Made by a program: the position numbers and the translations under genes. 50,885 nt of DNA, from the NCBI GenBank assembly GCA_020430775.1, contig JAGQJE010000100.1, forward strand, positions 1 through 50,885, given 5' to 3'. The notes beneath the pieces are model-generated. The model saw only the letters and a program-made list of their open reading frames with translations, was not told where the DNA came from and did no database searches. Source of the DNA: Myxococcales bacterium. GTDB lineage: Bacteria; Myxococcota_A; Polyangia; Polyangiales; Houyiibacteriaceae. Positions 35,023 to 46,148 of the stretch are shown here, one piece after another (position 1 is the first letter of the stretch; each line of letters begins with the position of its first letter).

Positions 35023-36435
35023 TCACTCCGGAGGGGGAGGGACCAGCGAGAGCATCTGCCGGTCGTCGAGGGAGAGGTCTTGCATCGCCTGCAGGTGCTC
35101 GAGCGCCGAGGGGTAGAGCTGCGCGACCTCGTGGAAGCGCTTCGCCGGCAGGCGCAGGACGAGCGCCTCGGTGACGACCTCGACGGTGACCGGGGAGGGC
35201 TCCTCGCTGAGCAGCGAGCCCTGGCCGAAGGGCCTGCCGAGCTTGAGCTGGGCGGTCGACTGCTTCGAGCCGGAGACGTGCAGCTCGCCGAGCAGCGGGA
35301 TGTACAGCCCGTCCGAGCGCTTGCCCTCCTTGAGGATGATCGTGTGCTCGCGCGCGCGCCGGACCTCGAAGCGGCGCGCCAGGTCGGCGCGCACCTTCGG
35401 CTCGAACGCGGTGAACAGCGGCGAGGTGTGCAAGAGGTTGCTGATGAGGCGGCGGCTGAGCAGCTCGAGCAGGACGTCCCCGACCTCGGGGAACGACGCG
35501 ACGATCGAGTCGAGGACCGCCTTCGGGATCTTCAGCGCGGTGACCGGGCCGGCCGTGACGGCGACGGCGCGCCGGCGCGCTTGATCGACGAGGCAGGTCT
35601 CGCCGAGCACGTCGCCCTCTCCGACCCGGATCGGGCCGGACCGGCGGCCCGGGACGTGGACGTAGGCCTCGCCCTCGATCAGCAGGTACATCGCGTCGGC
35701 CGGCTCCCCCGTGGCCATGAGCGTGCGCGCGGCCGGCACCTTCACGAGCTCCGACCCCGCGATGAGCTGCCGCAGGGCGGCCTGGGGCACCTCGGCGAAG
35801 AGGCTCGAGGACGGAAGCTGCGCGAGCTCGGCGGCCGTGCGAGGCCGGGGGTGGTCGCTGACCGGCGCGACCTCGCCCGACTGGCGCTCCACCTCGGCGA
35901 GCGCGCGCTCCTCCGCGGAGAGCAGCTCGACGTCGGTGATGTCGAGCTCGAACGAGCCGTGCTCGGCCTGCAGGTCGTCGAAGCGGACCTCGTCCGCCGC
36001 CGCGCCGCTCGATGGGAGCAGCGTGGCCGCGTCCTCGCGGATGCGCCGCCGCTGCGTCCCGCCCTCCGGTCCGGCCGCGGCCTCGCGCTTGCGCTTGCGC
36101 TCGTCGCGCAGAGCGCGGGCCGCGTCGGGGTCGACGCGCTCGAGCACGTCGACGCGGCTCGGGTCGACCGTGAGCGCGACCTTCGCCATGGCCGCCGCGC
36201 GCGCCACGAACCCCTGCTTTGCGTAGAGGTCGACCGCCCGCTCGTAGGCCTTCAGCGCGTCGGGCTTGCGCTTCATCTTGACGAGGAGGTCGCCCTTACG
36301 CTGCGGCCACCGCGGCTCCTGCGGCTCCTGCTGCTCGAGCGTGTCGTACAGAGAGAGCGCCTCGGCGTGCCGGTCGTGACGGAGCGCCTTGTTGAGCTTC
36401 TCGCGCACCTTGGCGGTCGATTGCTTGCGAAACAT
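35023..36435 (-). CDS. TPR protein with two cyclic-nucleotide-binding-type domains
   Basis: A 470-residue cytosolic protein. Residues 1-100 form two or three TPR-like helices (ALSLYDTLEQQEPQEPRWPQ, ALKAYERAVDLYAKQG). A disordered acidic-basic linker (110-200) is followed by two cNMP-binding folds, about 205-320 (DAMYLLIEGEAYVHV, GDVLGETCLVDQARRRAVAV) and 325-455 (EHTIILKEGKRSDGLYIPLLGELHV, FGQGSLLSEEPSPVTVEV). The first keeps the GE-x-RRxA-like phosphate cassette only partly (GETCLVDQARRRAV); the second has lost it. No helix-turn-helix follows, so it is not a CRP-type regulator. Similar proteins are common in myxobacteria; the role is unknown. Confidence 0.85.
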   Translation of the reverse strand: MFRKQSTAKVREKLNKALRHDRHAEALSLYDTLEQQEPQEPRWPQRKGDLLVKMKRKPDALKAYERAVDLYAKQGFVARAAAMAKVALTVDPSRVDVLERVDPDAARALRDERKRKREAAAGPEGGTQRRRIREDAATLLPSSGAAADEVRFDDLQAEHGSFELDITDVELLSAEERALAEVERQSGEVAPVSDHPRPRTAAELAQLPSSSLFAEVPQAALRQLIAGSELVKVPAARTLMATGEPADAMYLLIEGEAYVHVPGRRSGPIRVGEGDVLGETCLVDQARRRAVAVTAGPVTALKIPKAVLDSIVASFPEVGDVLLELLSRRLISNLLHTSPLFTAFEPKVRADLARRFEVRRAREHTIILKEGKRSDGLYIPLLGELHVSGSKQSTAQLKLGRPFGQGSLLSEEPSPVTVEVVTEALVLRLPAKRFHEVAQLYPSALEHLQAMQDLSLDDRQMLSLVPPPPE

Positions 36436-36586
36436 GCCGCCGACTCTACACCCTTCGATGGAGCGCGTCCTTCGCTTTCGGCATGCGGGTCCGCCCCCTG
36501 CGACGAGGCCGCCCGCCGCGTGCCCAGCCGTCTGACGCGCGAGCGGTGCGTTGCCCTGGTCGCCCTAAGATCGGACACTGCCGGCG

Positions 36587-38086
36587 ATGCGGCTGACGAT
36601 CCGACTTGCACGTGCGTGGTGGATCTTCGGCATCATCTTCGCGAGCTACATGGTGCAGCTCGGGCTGCTCAAGCTCTTCCGCCGCACGACGGTGGACGCC
36701 GCGAGCGGCAAGGAGACGGACCACGTCCCCGGGTGGCTCGAGCGGCGGGGCGAGCGGGTCGACACGCGGAACGCGCGCCGGCTCCTCCGCGGGATGCTCC
36801 GCCTGCGCGGTGTCTACATCAAGCTCGGCCAGGTGCTCTCCATCATGGGCGGCTTCCTGCCGCGCGTGTACGGCAAGGAGCTCGAAGCGCTCCAGGACGC
36901 CGTGCCGCCGCATTCGTTCGACGAGATCGGTCCGGCCATCGAGCGGAGCCTCGGGCAGCCTATCGCGGCGCTCTTCGCGCGCGTCGACCCGGTGCCCGTC
37001 GCGGCCGCCTCGCTCGGGCAGGTGCACGAGGCCTACCTCGACGACGGCACCCGGGTGGCGGTCAAGGTGCTGTACCCGGGCATCCGCGGCGTGGTCCGCG
37101 TCGACATGCAGGTCGTCGGGCTCGCGGTGCGCGTCTACAAGTTCTTCGTGCCGATGGACAACCTCGAGGAGGTGCACGCGGCGCTCGTCGACCTGCTCCG
37201 CCGCGAGACCGACTACCGCCACGAGGCCGCGTGCATGGAGCGGATGGCCGCGAGCTTCGCGCACGATGCGCGCCTGCTCTTCCCCTCGGTCATCCACGCG
37301 CTCAGCACGGGCGACGTGCTGACCATGTCGTTCATGGACGGCTTCAAGATCACCCGCGTCGACGAGATGGAGCGGCGCGGGATCGACCCGGAGCAGGTCG
37401 CGCGCATCCTCGTCGAGACGTTCTACGAGCAGCTCTTCGTGCACCGCTTCTTCCACGCCGATCCGCACCCGGGGAACTTCCTCATCGACGACGCGCTCGG
37501 CGCCGACGAGCCCCGGGTCGTCGTGCTCGACTTCGGCGCGACCTGTGAGGTCCGAGAGCAGACCGTCGATGGCATGGTCGAGGTGTTGCGCGGCTTCTTC
37601 GAGCAGGACGACCGCCTCGTGATGACCGGCATCGAGCGGATGGGGTTCGTGGCCGAGGGCGGCAACCGCGCGCTGCTCGAGCAGACGGTCAAGGTCTATT
37701 TCAAGAAGATCCTCGGGCTCGAGGCGCGGACCGCCGGCGCGTTGATGCGGGCCGACCGGCGCTCGCTCGAGCGGCTGGCGGACCCGGAGGTCGCGCGCCG
37801 AGAGCTGCGCGAGCTGATGCGCTCATTCCACTACCCCGAGGGGTGGTTCTACGTCGAGCGCGCGTCCGTGCTGATGTTCTGGCTGGTCGGTCAGATCGCG
37901 CCGGACCTCGACACCGTGCAGATCGGGTTTCCGTACGTGCTGCCGCTGCTCGCGCAGAAGACGCGGGCCGCCGCGAGCGACCGGCAGACGCCGGCGCCGG
38001 CGGCGGACGGGGACGGGGACGGGGGCGGCTCGCACGCGCCGGACGCCACACGCTCGCCGCGAGCCACGACGCCCGCGCCCTCGTAG
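36587..38086 (+). CDS. UbiB/ABC1 family atypical kinase
   Basis: A 499-residue member of the UbiB/AarF/ADCK family, which supports ubiquinone or other isoprenoid lipid pathways. Family signatures: KxGQ motif YIKLGQVLSIMGG, Ala-rich loop AAASLGQVHEA, VAVKVLYPGIR, FFHADPHPGNFL (catalytic loop) and VLDFGATCEV (DFG-like metal site). An N-terminal hydrophobic segment (WWIFGIIFASYMVQLGLL) may anchor it to the membrane. The C-terminal 35 residues are a Gly/Asp/Pro-rich disordered tail. ATG at 36587 is the first of the frame. It is divergent from the cNMP-binding protein; no ubi genes are adjacent, so the exact substrate pathway is open. Confidence 0.9.
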   Translation: MRLTIRLARAWWIFGIIFASYMVQLGLLKLFRRTTVDAASGKETDHVPGWLERRGERVDTRNARRLLRGMLRLRGVYIKLGQVLSIMGGFLPRVYGKELEALQDAVPPHSFDEIGPAIERSLGQPIAALFARVDPVPVAAASLGQVHEAYLDDGTRVAVKVLYPGIRGVVRVDMQVVGLAVRVYKFFVPMDNLEEVHAALVDLLRRETDYRHEAACMERMAASFAHDARLLFPSVIHALSTGDVLTMSFMDGFKITRVDEMERRGIDPEQVARILVETFYEQLFVHRFFHADPHPGNFLIDDALGADEPRVVVLDFGATCEVREQTVDGMVEVLRGFFEQDDRLVMTGIERMGFVAEGGNRALLEQTVKVYFKKILGLEARTAGALMRADRRSLERLADPEVARRELRELMRSFHYPEGWFYVERASVLMFWLVGQIAPDLDTVQIGFPYVLPLLAQKTRAAASDRQTPAPAADGDGDGGGSHAPDATRSPRATTPAPS

Positions 38087-38420
38087 CGCCCGTGGGTGGT
38101 TCGAGCGGCGCGATGACGGTATTGACACCGCGGCGCCACGAGCACAGGGTCTTCGTGACGATCAGCGCCGTGGGCTGAGCCCACCACTGACGCCGCGTGG
38201 AGAGAGCCCAGGGAACCGGACGCCGTCCTGGTCGACTCGAGAGCTGGCGACCGCTGCAACATGCCCGCGAGGGGCCACAGCCTCGACTCCGTCGGGCACG
38301 CGTGGCGTCTCGTCGGGGAGCCCGCTTTGACGCCCGCTGCCGCGGCTGGCGAGGCGATGACGCGCTTTGCGCGCGCCGGACGGACGACAAGGCACCCACC
38401 CTCAGCGCCTGGATGATCGC
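38087..38420. other. 334-base gap upstream of the glucoamylase unit
   Basis: No gene, tRNA or known RNA is supported. Visible items are gtgggct/agcccac (38169-38183), a seven-base inverted repeat with one central base, and a candidate promoter at 38122-38150. Small frames on both strands are arginine-rich and look like chance. Confidence 0.5.
38122..38150 (+). promoter_or_regulatory. Candidate promoter upstream of the glucoamylase/pentose phosphate unit
   Basis: A consensus -35 box TTGACA (38122-38127) is followed after 17 bases by CAGGGT, which keeps only the A and T that matter most in a -10 box. The gene starts about 270 bases downstream, so a long leader would result. Weak evidence. Confidence 0.25.
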
Positions 38421-40847
38421 ATGCCGCAGTACGACGCCGCACAAGCTCCCGGTTCGCCAGGCACACTCGCTCGCTGGACCTCGAGCGCGAAGAGCGGCGT
38501 CGGGACGTCGCTCGGCGCGTGCGGGCGCATCTGGTTCACCGTCGCGCGCGGCATCGTCAACGAGGTCTACTACCCGCGGGTCGACGAGGCCTGCACGCGC
38601 GACTTCGGGCTCATCGTCACGGACCGCGAGGCGTTCTTCTCTGAGGAGAAGCGCCACGCCGAGCACGCCATCGAAGCGATGGACGTCGGCGTGCCCGCGT
38701 TTCGCCTGACGAACACCTGCGTCGAGCGCCGGTACCGCATCCAAAAAGAGGTCGTCAGCGACCCGAAGCGCGAGGTGCTGCTCCAGCGCGTCGAGCTCAC
38801 GCCGCTCGAGGGCGCGCTCGAGGACTACGCGCTCTTCGCCCTGATCGCGCCGCACCTGCGCAATGGCGGCGGGGGGAACACCGCGTGGGTCGGCGAGTAC
38901 AAGGGCACGCCGATGCTCTTCGCCGAGCGGAGCGGCACCGCGCTCGCGCTGATGTGCTCGGCGGGCTGGCTGCGTCGCTCCGCGGGCTTCGTCGGCGCCT
39001 CGGATGGCTGGCAGGATCTCCACGCTCACCGCCGCCTGACCCGGCAGTACGAGCGGGCCGACGACGGCAACGTGGCGCTGACCGGCGAGGTCGACCTCGC
39101 CGCGTGCGGGGGCCGCTTCGTGCTCGCGCTCGGCTTCGGGCGCACCTACGACGAGGCGGCGGTGCGCGCCCGCGCGAGCTTGCTCGACGGCTTCGACGAG
39201 GCGGCCGCCGAGTACCGCGAGGGGTGGGAGCGCTGGCAGCGCTCGCTCCGCCCGATCGAGCTGCCCAAGCCCCCCGTTCGCGACCTGTACCGCGTCTCGC
39301 GGGCCGTCCTGCGCACCCACGAGTCGGCGCTCTTTCCGGGTGGCATCATCGCGAGCCTGTCCATCCCGTGGGGCTCGGCGCGGGGGGACGGCGACCTCGG
39401 CGGCTACCACCTGGTCTGGCCGCGTGACCTGGTCGAGAGCGCAGGCGGGCTGCTCGCCGCGGGCGCCCGCGACGACATGAGCCGCGTCCTCCGCTACCTC
39501 GCGGTGACGCAGGAGGCCGACGGGCGCTGGCCGCAAAACATGTGGCTCGCCGGGAAGGCTTACTGGGACGGCATCCAGATGGACGAGACCGGCTTCCCCA
39601 TCCTGCTGCTCGACCTCGCGCGCCGGGAGGGCGCGCTCGACGCGTCCGAGGTGGCGCGCTTTTGGCCGATGGTGCGAGCGGCGGCGGGGTTCATCGTCCG
39701 CAACGGGCCGGTCACGCCCCAGGATCGCTGGGAGGAGGACGCCGGGTACTCGCCCTTCACGCTCGCGGTGGAGGTCGCGGCGCTGCTCTGCGCGGCGGAC
39801 CTCGCCGAGACGCACGAGCCGGCCATCGCCGAGTACCTCCGGGAGACCGCCGACGCGTGGAACGCCGGCATCGAGCGCTGGACCTACGTCGAGGGCGGCG
39901 ACCTCGCGCGGCGGGTCGGCGTCGACGGCTACTACGTCCGCATCGCGTCGGCCGACCGCGCGGACGCCGCGTCGCCGACCGACGGCTACGTGCCCATCAA
40001 GAACCGCCCGCCGGGAGAGGACTGCGCGCGCGCCGCGCACCTCGTGAGCCCCGACGCGCTCGCGCTCGTTCGCTTCGGGGTACGCGCGGCCGATGACCCG
40101 CGCATCGTGAACACGGTCAAGGTCATCGACGCGCTCCTGCGCGTAGACACGCCGCACGGCCCGCTGTGGCATCGATATAACGACGACGGCTACGGCGAGC
40201 ACGAGGACGGGAGCCCCTTCGACGGGACCGGCGTCGGCCGGGCGTGGCCGCTGCTGAGCGCCGAGCGCGCGCACTACGAGCTCGCCGCGGGGCGCGTCGA
40301 CGAGGCGAAGGCGCTCGAAGAGTCCATCCCCGCTTTCGCGGGCGACGGGTCGCTGCTGCCGGAGCAGTGCTGGGACACAGACGACGTGCCCGAGCGCGAG
40401 CTCGTCTTCGGCAAGCCGTCCGGGTCTGCGATGCCGCTCGTCTGGGCGCACGCCGAGTACGTGAAGCTCTGCCGCTCGCTCGCGGACGGCCGCGTCTTCG
40501 ACACCCCGCCGCAGCCGGTCGAGCGCTACCAGCGCCAGAAGGTGCGCTGCGATCGGCACTTCTGGCGCTTCAACCACAAGTGTCAGGGCATCGAGCTCGA
40601 CGCGTCGCTGCGCGTCGAGCTGCCGCGCCCGGGCGTCGTCCACTGGAGCGCCGACGGCTGGACGACCGTCGAGGACTCGGAGACCCGCGACACCGGGCTC
40701 GGCGTGCACATCGTCGACCTCCCGACGGAGAAGCTGCCGGCCGGCGCGCGCGTGGTGTTCACCGTGTACTGGCCGGGGTCGGACCGGTGGGAGGGCGAGG
40801 ACTTCTCGGTCGCGATTCGTCCGGCCGCTGGCCGAGGGAAAGGGTGA
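38421..40847 (+). CDS. Glucoamylase, glycoside hydrolase family 15
   Basis: The enzyme releases beta-D-glucose from non-reducing ends of alpha-1,4-glucans (glucan 1,4-alpha-glucosidase). The 808-residue protein has an N-terminal beta supersandwich (about 15-270) and an (alpha/alpha)6 barrel (about 285-690). The general acid is in [12 protein letters not shown] (Glu438 or Glu439) and the general base in SLLPEQCWD (Glu648), with [17 protein letters not shown] and [16 protein letters not shown] as substrate-binding signatures. There is no signal peptide, so it should act in the cytosol on glycogen or imported dextrins. ATG at 38421 starts the homologous part, with only a weak ribosome site. zwf begins 5 bases after its stop. 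Confidence 0.95.
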   Translation: MPQYDAAQAPGSPGTLARWTSSAKSGVGTSLGACGRIWFTVARGIVNEVYYPRVDEACTRDFGLIVTDREAFFSEEKRHAEHAIEAMDVGVPAFRLTNTCVERRYRIQKEVVSDPKREVLLQRVELTPLEGALEDYALFALIAPHLRNGGGGNTAWVGEYKGTPMLFAERSGTALALMCSAGWLRRSAGFVGASDGWQDLHAHRRLTRQYERADDGNVALTGEVDLAACGGRFVLALGFGRTYDEAAVRARASLLDGFDEAAAEYREGWERWQRSLRPIELPKPPVRDLYRVSRAVLRTHESALFPGGIIASLSIPWGSARGDGDLGGYHLVWPRDLVESAGGLLAAGARDDMSRVLRYLAVTQEADGRWPQNMWLAGKAYWDGIQMDETGFPILLLDLARREGALDASEVARFWPMVRAAAGFIVRNGPVTPQDRWEEDAGYSPFTLAVEVAALLCAADLAETHEPAIAEYLRETADAWNAGIERWTYVEGGDLARRVGVDGYYVRIASADRADAASPTDGYVPIKNRPPGEDCARAAHLVSPDALALVRFGVRAADDPRIVNTVKVIDALLRVDTPHGPLWHRYNDDGYGEHEDGSPFDGTGVGRAWPLLSAERAHYELAAGRVDEAKALEESIPAFAGDGSLLPEQCWDTDDVPERELVFGKPSGSAMPLVWAHAEYVKLCRSLADGRVFDTPPQPVERYQRQKVRCDRHFWRFNHKCQGIELDASLRVELPRPGVVHWSADGWTTVEDSETRDTGLGVHIVDLPTEKLPAGARVVFTVYWPGSDRWEGEDFSVAIRPAAGRGKG

Positions 40848-40852
40848 GTACG

Positions 40853-42229
40853 ATGCCGCAGCCACCGCGTTCCGACGCGTTCGTGTTCTTCGGGGCGACC
40901 GGAGACCTGGCCTACAAGAAGATCTTTCCCGCGCTCCAGGCGCTGATCGCGCGCAAGCAGCTCGACGTGCCCATCATCGGCGTCGCCAAGGCGGGCTGGA
41001 AGGTCGACGACCTGCGGGAGCGCGCCCGCGCGAGCCTCGAGGAGTACGGCGGCGGCGTCGACGAGGCGGCGTTCGCGAAGCTGGTCGAGCTGCTGCGCTA
41101 CGTCGACGGCGACTACAACGACCGCGCGACCTTCGACGCGCTCCGGCAGCAGCTCACCGGCGCGAAGCGGCCCATCCACTATCTCGCCATCCCGCCCGAT
41201 CTCTTCCCGGTCGTCATCAAGCACCTCGGCGACTCCGGCTGCACCGCCGGCGCGCGGCTGATCGTCGAGAAGCCCTTCGGCCGGAACCTCGCGTCGGCGA
41301 AGGCGCTGAGCGAGACGATCCAGACGGTGTTCGACGAGGCGGACGTGTTTCGTATCGACCACTACCTCGGCAAGGAGACCGTGCAAAACCTCGTGGTCTT
41401 CCGGTTCGCGAACACCTTCCTCGAGCCGATCTGGAATCGTAACTACGTCGAGAACGTCCAGATCACGATGGCCGAGAAGTTCGGCGTCCAGGGCCGCGGG
41501 GCCTTCTACGAGGAGGCCGGGGCGATCCGTGACGTCGTGCAGAACCACCTGATGCAGGTGGTCGGCTTCCTCGCGATGGAGCCGCCGGCGACGACCTACC
41601 ACGAGTCGATCCGCGACGAGCTCGTCAAGGTGTTCCGCCAGGTCAAGCCGCTCAGCGCCCCGGACCTGGTGCGCGGCCAGTTCCGAGGGTACCGGGACGA
41701 GCCCGGGGTCGCGGCCGACTCGAACGTCGAGACCTACGCGGCGCTGCGGCTCGAGGTCGACTCGTGGCGGTGGACGGGCGTGCCCTTCTTCATCCGGGCG
41801 GGCAAGTGCCTGCCGGTCACGGCGACGGAGGTGCGGGTCGAGCTGAAGCGCCCGCCCGTCTCGAAGTTCGCCGCCGGCGATGAGAACTACCTGCGCCTGC
41901 GGCTCACGCCGGAGCTGAACATCGCGCTCGGGGCGAGCATCAAGAAACCCGGCGAGGCGATGGTGGGCGAGCTGAACGAGCTGTCGCTCGTCCACCACGA
42001 GACCGGCGACGAGATCGGCGCGTACGAGCGGCTCCTCGGGGACGCAATGGAAGGCGACGCGACCTTGTTCGCGCGGCAGGACGCCGTCGAGGCCGCCTGG
42101 GAGATCGTCGACCCGGTCCTCGACGCGCAGGCGCCGGTGTCCCCCTACGAGCCCGGGAGCTGGGGTCCGAAGGACGCCGCTCGGCTGACCGCCGACGTCG
42201 GCGGGTGGGCGGATCCGAAGGCGTCGTAG
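40853..42229 (+). CDS. zwf: Glucose-6-phosphate dehydrogenase
   Basis: Zwf oxidises glucose 6-phosphate to 6-phosphogluconolactone, the entry to the oxidative pentose phosphate pathway. The 458-residue enzyme has the dinucleotide motif [11 protein letters not shown], the substrate site [13 protein letters not shown] with the catalytic histidine, and [14 protein letters not shown]. It starts at ATG 40853, just after the glucoamylase stop. The longer open frame upstream is a glucoamylase shadow. The following genes gnd and pgl complete the oxidative branch. Confidence 0.97.
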   Translation: MPQPPRSDAFVFFGATGDLAYKKIFPALQALIARKQLDVPIIGVAKAGWKVDDLRERARASLEEYGGGVDEAAFAKLVELLRYVDGDYNDRATFDALRQQLTGAKRPIHYLAIPPDLFPVVIKHLGDSGCTAGARLIVEKPFGRNLASAKALSETIQTVFDEADVFRIDHYLGKETVQNLVVFRFANTFLEPIWNRNYVENVQITMAEKFGVQGRGAFYEEAGAIRDVVQNHLMQVVGFLAMEPPATTYHESIRDELVKVFRQVKPLSAPDLVRGQFRGYRDEPGVAADSNVETYAALRLEVDSWRWTGVPFFIRAGKCLPVTATEVRVELKRPPVSKFAAGDENYLRLRLTPELNIALGASIKKPGEAMVGELNELSLVHHETGDEIGAYERLLGDAMEGDATLFARQDAVEAAWEIVDPVLDAQAPVSPYEPGSWGPKDAARLTADVGGWADPKAS

Positions 42230-42262
42230 CGAGCGCCGCGAGGCGAGACAGGAGGCAGACCA

Positions 42263-43279
42263 ATGCAACTCGGGATGATCGGCCTTGGGCGCATGGGCGC
42301 CAACATGGTGCGGCGGCTCATGCGCGCCGAGCACACCTGCGTGGTGTTCGATCGGTCGCAGGAGGCGATCGACCGGCTCGTCGAGGAGGGCGCGGTCGGC
42401 GCCTCGTCGGTGGAGGAGCTCGCGAAGAAGCTCGACGCGCCGCGCGCGGTCTGGCTGATGGTGCCGGCGGGCGCCGTCGACGCGACGATCGACGCGGTCG
42501 CGCAACACCTCGAGCCGGGCGACACCGTCATCGACGGCGGCAACTCGTACTACATCGACGACATCCGCCGCGCGAAGCAGCTCGCCGAGCGCGATCTCCA
42601 CTACGTCGACGTCGGGACGAGCGGCGGCGTGTGGGGGCTCGAAGAGGGCTACTGCCAGATGATCGGCGGCGAGCGGGAGCCGATCGAGCGGCTCGACCCG
42701 ATCTTCGCGGCGCTCGCCCCGCCGATGGAGGCGGCCGAGCGGACGCCTGGCCGGGAGGGGGGCGACAAGGGCGGGACGGCGGAGCGCGGCTACCTGCGCT
42801 GCGGCGGCGCGGGGGCGGGCCACTTCGTCAAGATGGTCCACAACGGGATCGAGTACGGGATCATGGCGGCGTACGCCGAGGGCCTGAACATCCTGCGACA
42901 CGCGAACGTCGGCGCGACGAAGCAGGACCTCGACGCCGAGACGACGCCGCTGCGCGACCCGGAGCACTATCAGTACGACCTCGACCTCGCGGACATCGCG
43001 GAGGTGTGGCGTCGCGGGAGCGTCATCCGGTCGTGGCTGCTCGACCTCACCGCGGGCGCGCTGCTCGAGCAGCCGGACCTGTCGAGCTTCAAGGGCCGCG
43101 TCTCCGACTCCGGCGAGGGTCGCTGGACGCTCAAGGCGGCGATCGACGAGGCCGTCCCCGCGAACGTCCTCGCCGCCGCCCTCAGCCAGCGCTTCTCGTC
43201 GCGCGGGCAGGCCGACTACGCGGACAAGCTGCTGTCGGCGATGCGCTCGGCGTTCGGCGGACACGCGGAGAAGTCATGA
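42263..43279 (+). CDS. gnd: 6-phosphogluconate dehydrogenase, decarboxylating (short type)
   Basis: Gnd oxidatively decarboxylates 6-phosphogluconate to ribulose 5-phosphate. At 338 residues it belongs to the short bacterial group (about 300-340), not the 470-residue type. Seen are the Rossmann motif [26 protein letters not shown], the signature [21 protein letters not shown] and the catalytic lysine/asparagine region [17 protein letters not shown] 20-residue loop ([12 protein letters not shown]) precedes the signature. AGGAGGC-type site (aggaggcag) lies 6-8 bases before ATG. Coenzyme preference cannot be read safely; FDRS after the first beta-alpha unit leaves both NAD and NADP possible. Confidence 0.95.
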   Translation: MQLGMIGLGRMGANMVRRLMRAEHTCVVFDRSQEAIDRLVEEGAVGASSVEELAKKLDAPRAVWLMVPAGAVDATIDAVAQHLEPGDTVIDGGNSYYIDDIRRAKQLAERDLHYVDVGTSGGVWGLEEGYCQMIGGEREPIERLDPIFAALAPPMEAAERTPGREGGDKGGTAERGYLRCGGAGAGHFVKMVHNGIEYGIMAAYAEGLNILRHANVGATKQDLDAETTPLRDPEHYQYDLDLADIAEVWRRGSVIRSWLLDLTAGALLEQPDLSSFKGRVSDSGEGRWTLKAAIDEAVPANVLAAALSQRFSSRGQADYADKLLSAMRSAFGGHAEKS

Positions 43280-44070
43280 GCGCGGCGCGCGCGGTGCGGG
43301 GCACCTCGGTGTTCCTCGATCGGGGCGGCCAGCAGGTCATCGCCTTCGATAGCCGCGAGGCGGTCATGGAGGCCGCGGCCGAGCAGGTGCTGGCGACGGC
43401 GCGCCTGTCGATCGCGAACCGCGGGAGGTTCACCTGGGCGCTGTCCGGCGGGAGCACGCCGGCCGGCGCGTACCAGCGCCTCGCGACCGACCGCTTCTCG
43501 AAGCGCATCGACTGGGAGCGCGTGTGGTTCTTCTGGGGAGACGAGCGCTGCGTGCCGCCCGATGACGAACAGAGCAACTACCGGATGGCGAAGCAGGCGC
43601 TGCTCGACGCCGTCGCCCCGCCGGTGGAGCACGTACACCGCATGCGCGGCGAAGACCCCCCGGCGCAGGGGGCGGCGCGCTACGAGGCGCTGCTGCGGGA
43701 GGCCTTCGAGCTCGAGGACGACGCGCCCCCGCCGCCGCTCGACCTCGTCTTCCTCGGGATGGGAGAGGACGGACACACCGCCTCGCTCTTCCCGGGGACC
43801 CCGGTCGTGCACGAGCGCGCGCGCTGGGTGTGCCCAAACCAGGCGCCGGACGGCACGTCGCGCCTCACGCTGACCCCGGCCGTCCTGAACGCGGCCGCGC
43901 AGGTCGTGTTCTTGGTGGTCGGGGCGGCGAAGGCGGCCCGGCTCGGGCAGGTGCTGCGCTCGCGCCCAGGCGCCAGCGACGTCGCCCCCGCCGGGCGCGT
44001 CGACCCGGCCCGCGGCGCGGTGCGCTGGCTCGTCGACGCCGAGGCGGCAGCGCAATTGAAAGGGAGATGA
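43276..44070 (+). CDS. pgl: 6-phosphogluconolactonase
   Basis: Pgl hydrolyses 6-phosphogluconolactone between the Zwf and Gnd steps. The 264-residue protein is a SugC/DevB-type lactonase with [36 protein letters not shown] and [18 protein letters not shown], the family phosphate and catalytic motifs. Its ATG overlaps the gnd stop (ATGA), so it is coupled. An upstream open frame is a shadow of gnd. Confidence 0.95.
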   Translation: MSAARAVRGTSVFLDRGGQQVIAFDSREAVMEAAAEQVLATARLSIANRGRFTWALSGGSTPAGAYQRLATDRFSKRIDWERVWFFWGDERCVPPDDEQSNYRMAKQALLDAVAPPVEHVHRMRGEDPPAQGAARYEALLREAFELEDDAPPPPLDLVFLGMGEDGHTASLFPGTPVVHERARWVCPNQAPDGTSRLTLTPAVLNAAAQVVFLVVGAAKAARLGQVLRSRPGASDVAPAGRVDPARGAVRWLVDAEAAAQLKGR

Positions 44071-44072
44071 TC

Positions 44073-46145
44073 ATGAAGCGAGCCGAGCTCGACAACGCGT
44101 GCGTCAACGCGATCCGTTTTCTCGCGGTCGACATGATCGAGAAGGCGAAGTCCGGGCACCCCGGGCTGCCGATGGGGGCGGCGCCCGTGGCCTACGTCCT
44201 GTGGACGCGCTTTCTCCGGCACAACCCCGCGAACCCGGGCTGGTGGGATCGTGACCGCTTCATCCTCTCCGCCGGCCACGGCTCCGCGCTGCTCTACGCG
44301 CTCTTGCACCTGACCGGGTACGACCTCCCGCTCGACGAGCTACAGCGCTTTCGGCAGTGGGGGAGCAAGACCCCGGGACACCCGGAGAGCCACCTCACGG
44401 CGGGCGTCGAGGCGTCGACCGGGCCGCTCGGGCAGGGCGTCGGCAACGCGGTCGGGATGGCGATCGCGGAGGCGCACCTTGCCGCGCGCTACAACCGCCC
44501 GGGCCACGAGGTCTTCCACCACACCACGTACGCGCTCGCGAGCGACGGCGACATGATGGAGGGCGTCCAGAGCGAGGCGGCCTCCCTCGCAGGGCACCTC
44601 GGGCTCGGCCGGCTCATCGTCCTCTACGACGACAACCGGGTCACGCTGTCGGCGAGCACGGGCATCACCTTCACCGAGGACGTGCCCGCGCGCTACCGCG
44701 CGTACGGCTGGCACGTGGTCGAGGTGAGCGACGGCAACGACCTCGACGCGGTCACGCGGGCCATCACCGAGGCCAAGCAGGTCGACGACCGCCCGTCGCT
44801 CATCGTCACCAAGACGGTCCTCGGGTACGGAGCGCCGGACAAGCAGGGCACCTTCGCGGCGCACGGCAGCGCGCTCGGCGCCGAGGAGACGGCGAAGGCG
44901 AAGGCGCACCTCGGGTGGCCGCTCGAGCCGGCGTTCTACGTGCCGGACGAGGCGCTCGCCCACTTCCGCGAGGCCCTCGAGCGCGGCGGCGCGCTAGAAG
45001 CTGCCTGGCGCGAGAGGTTCGACGCATATGCATCTGATTTTCCGCAGCTCGCGCGTGAGGTTGAGCGACGCTTCGAGGGGCGCCTGCCCGAGGGCTGGAG
45101 CGACGGGCTGCCCGAGTTCCCGCCCGACGAAGAGGGGATGGCGACCCGCAAGGCGTCACAGGCGGTGATGCAGGCGATCGGGCGTGCGCTCCCGGAGCTC
45201 GTCGGTGGCTCCGGCGATCTCGACCCGTCGACCTACACCGCGCTCGACGAGGCGGGCGACTTCGAGGCGCCGGCGAAGCCGGAGCGCGGCGTGCAGGGCC
45301 GCGTCGGTGGGGTGTGGAGCTACGCCGGGCGCAACCTGCACTTCGGGGTCCGCGAGCACGCGATGGCCGCCGCGGTGAACGGGCTCGCCTACCACGGCGG
45401 GTTCTTGCCCTTCGGCGCGACCTTCCTCGTGTTCTCGGACTACATGCGGCCTTCGGTGCGGCTCGCCGCGCTGGCGCACCTGCGCGCGGTCTTCGTCTTC
45501 ACCCACGACAGCATCGGCGTCGGCGAGGACGGCCCGACGCACGAGCCCGTCGAGCACCTCGCGTCGCTCCGCGCCATCCCGAACCTCGTCGTCTTGCGGC
45601 CGTGCGACGCGAACGAGACGCGCTGGGCGTGGCAGGTGGCGGTGCAGACCCGGGACCGGCCGGTCGCGCTCGTGCTGACGCGGCAGCACGTCCCGACCCT
45701 CGACCGCTCGAAGTACGCGCCGGCGTCGCAGCTCGCGCGCGGCGCGTACGTCCTGAACCCCGAGGTGACCACGCCGGACGTCATCCTCGTCGCGAGCGGG
45801 TCCGAGGTCGCGCTCATCGCCGAGGCCGAGCCCCGGCTCCGCTCATCGGGCGTAAAGGCGCGGCTCGTGTCGATGCCCTCGTGGCGCCTCTTCGCGGAGC
45901 AGCCCGAGGCCTACCGCGAGCAGGTGCTGCCCCGCGCCGTGAGCGCGCGCCTCGGCGCCGAGGCGGCCTCGTCGTTCGGGTGGGAGCGCTGGGTAGGGGG
46001 CCCGCCCGCGGGCGCGATGATCGGCGTCGATCGCTTCGGCGCGTCGGCACCCGGCGCGGTCGTCTTCGAGCACTACGGCTTCACCGTGGACCACGTCGTC
46101 GAGCGAGCGCTCGCCGTGGTCCGGGGCGGAAGCGACGGGAGGTAA
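44073..46145 (+). CDS. tkt: Transketolase
   Basis: Transketolase moves two-carbon units in the non-oxidative pentose phosphate pathway with thiamine pyrophosphate. The 690-residue protein has [34 protein letters not shown], the TPP/Mg motif [20 protein letters not shown] with YDDNRVT, and later [26 protein letters not shown] and the C-terminal [10 protein letters not shown] region. ATG at 44073 is chosen since AGGGAG lies 6 bases upstream; the ATG at 44067 overlaps the pgl stop but would put that site too close. It needs thiamine, which the thi genes of this window help to make. Confidence 0.96.
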   Translation: MKRAELDNACVNAIRFLAVDMIEKAKSGHPGLPMGAAPVAYVLWTRFLRHNPANPGWWDRDRFILSAGHGSALLYALLHLTGYDLPLDELQRFRQWGSKTPGHPESHLTAGVEASTGPLGQGVGNAVGMAIAEAHLAARYNRPGHEVFHHTTYALASDGDMMEGVQSEAASLAGHLGLGRLIVLYDDNRVTLSASTGITFTEDVPARYRAYGWHVVEVSDGNDLDAVTRAITEAKQVDDRPSLIVTKTVLGYGAPDKQGTFAAHGSALGAEETAKAKAHLGWPLEPAFYVPDEALAHFREALERGGALEAAWRERFDAYASDFPQLAREVERRFEGRLPEGWSDGLPEFPPDEEGMATRKASQAVMQAIGRALPELVGGSGDLDPSTYTALDEAGDFEAPAKPERGVQGRVGGVWSYAGRNLHFGVREHAMAAAVNGLAYHGGFLPFGATFLVFSDYMRPSVRLAALAHLRAVFVFTHDSIGVGEDGPTHEPVEHLASLRAIPNLVVLRPCDANETRWAWQVAVQTRDRPVALVLTRQHVPTLDRSKYAPASQLARGAYVLNPEVTTPDVILVASGSEVALIAEAEPRLRSSGVKARLVSMPSWRLFAEQPEAYREQVLPRAVSARLGAEAASSFGWERWVGGPPAGAMIGVDRFGASAPGAVVFEHYGFTVDHVVERALAVVRGGSDGR

Positions 46146-46148
46146 GCG

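Noticed and set aside
38087-38420. Small RNA or tmRNA in the gap before the glucoamylase
   Set aside because: Only one short inverted repeat is present; no known RNA signature was recognised.
37701-40865. 1,054-codon minus-strand frame opposite ubiB and the glucoamylase
   Set aside because: Shadow frame spanning two well-supported plus-strand genes and a gap.
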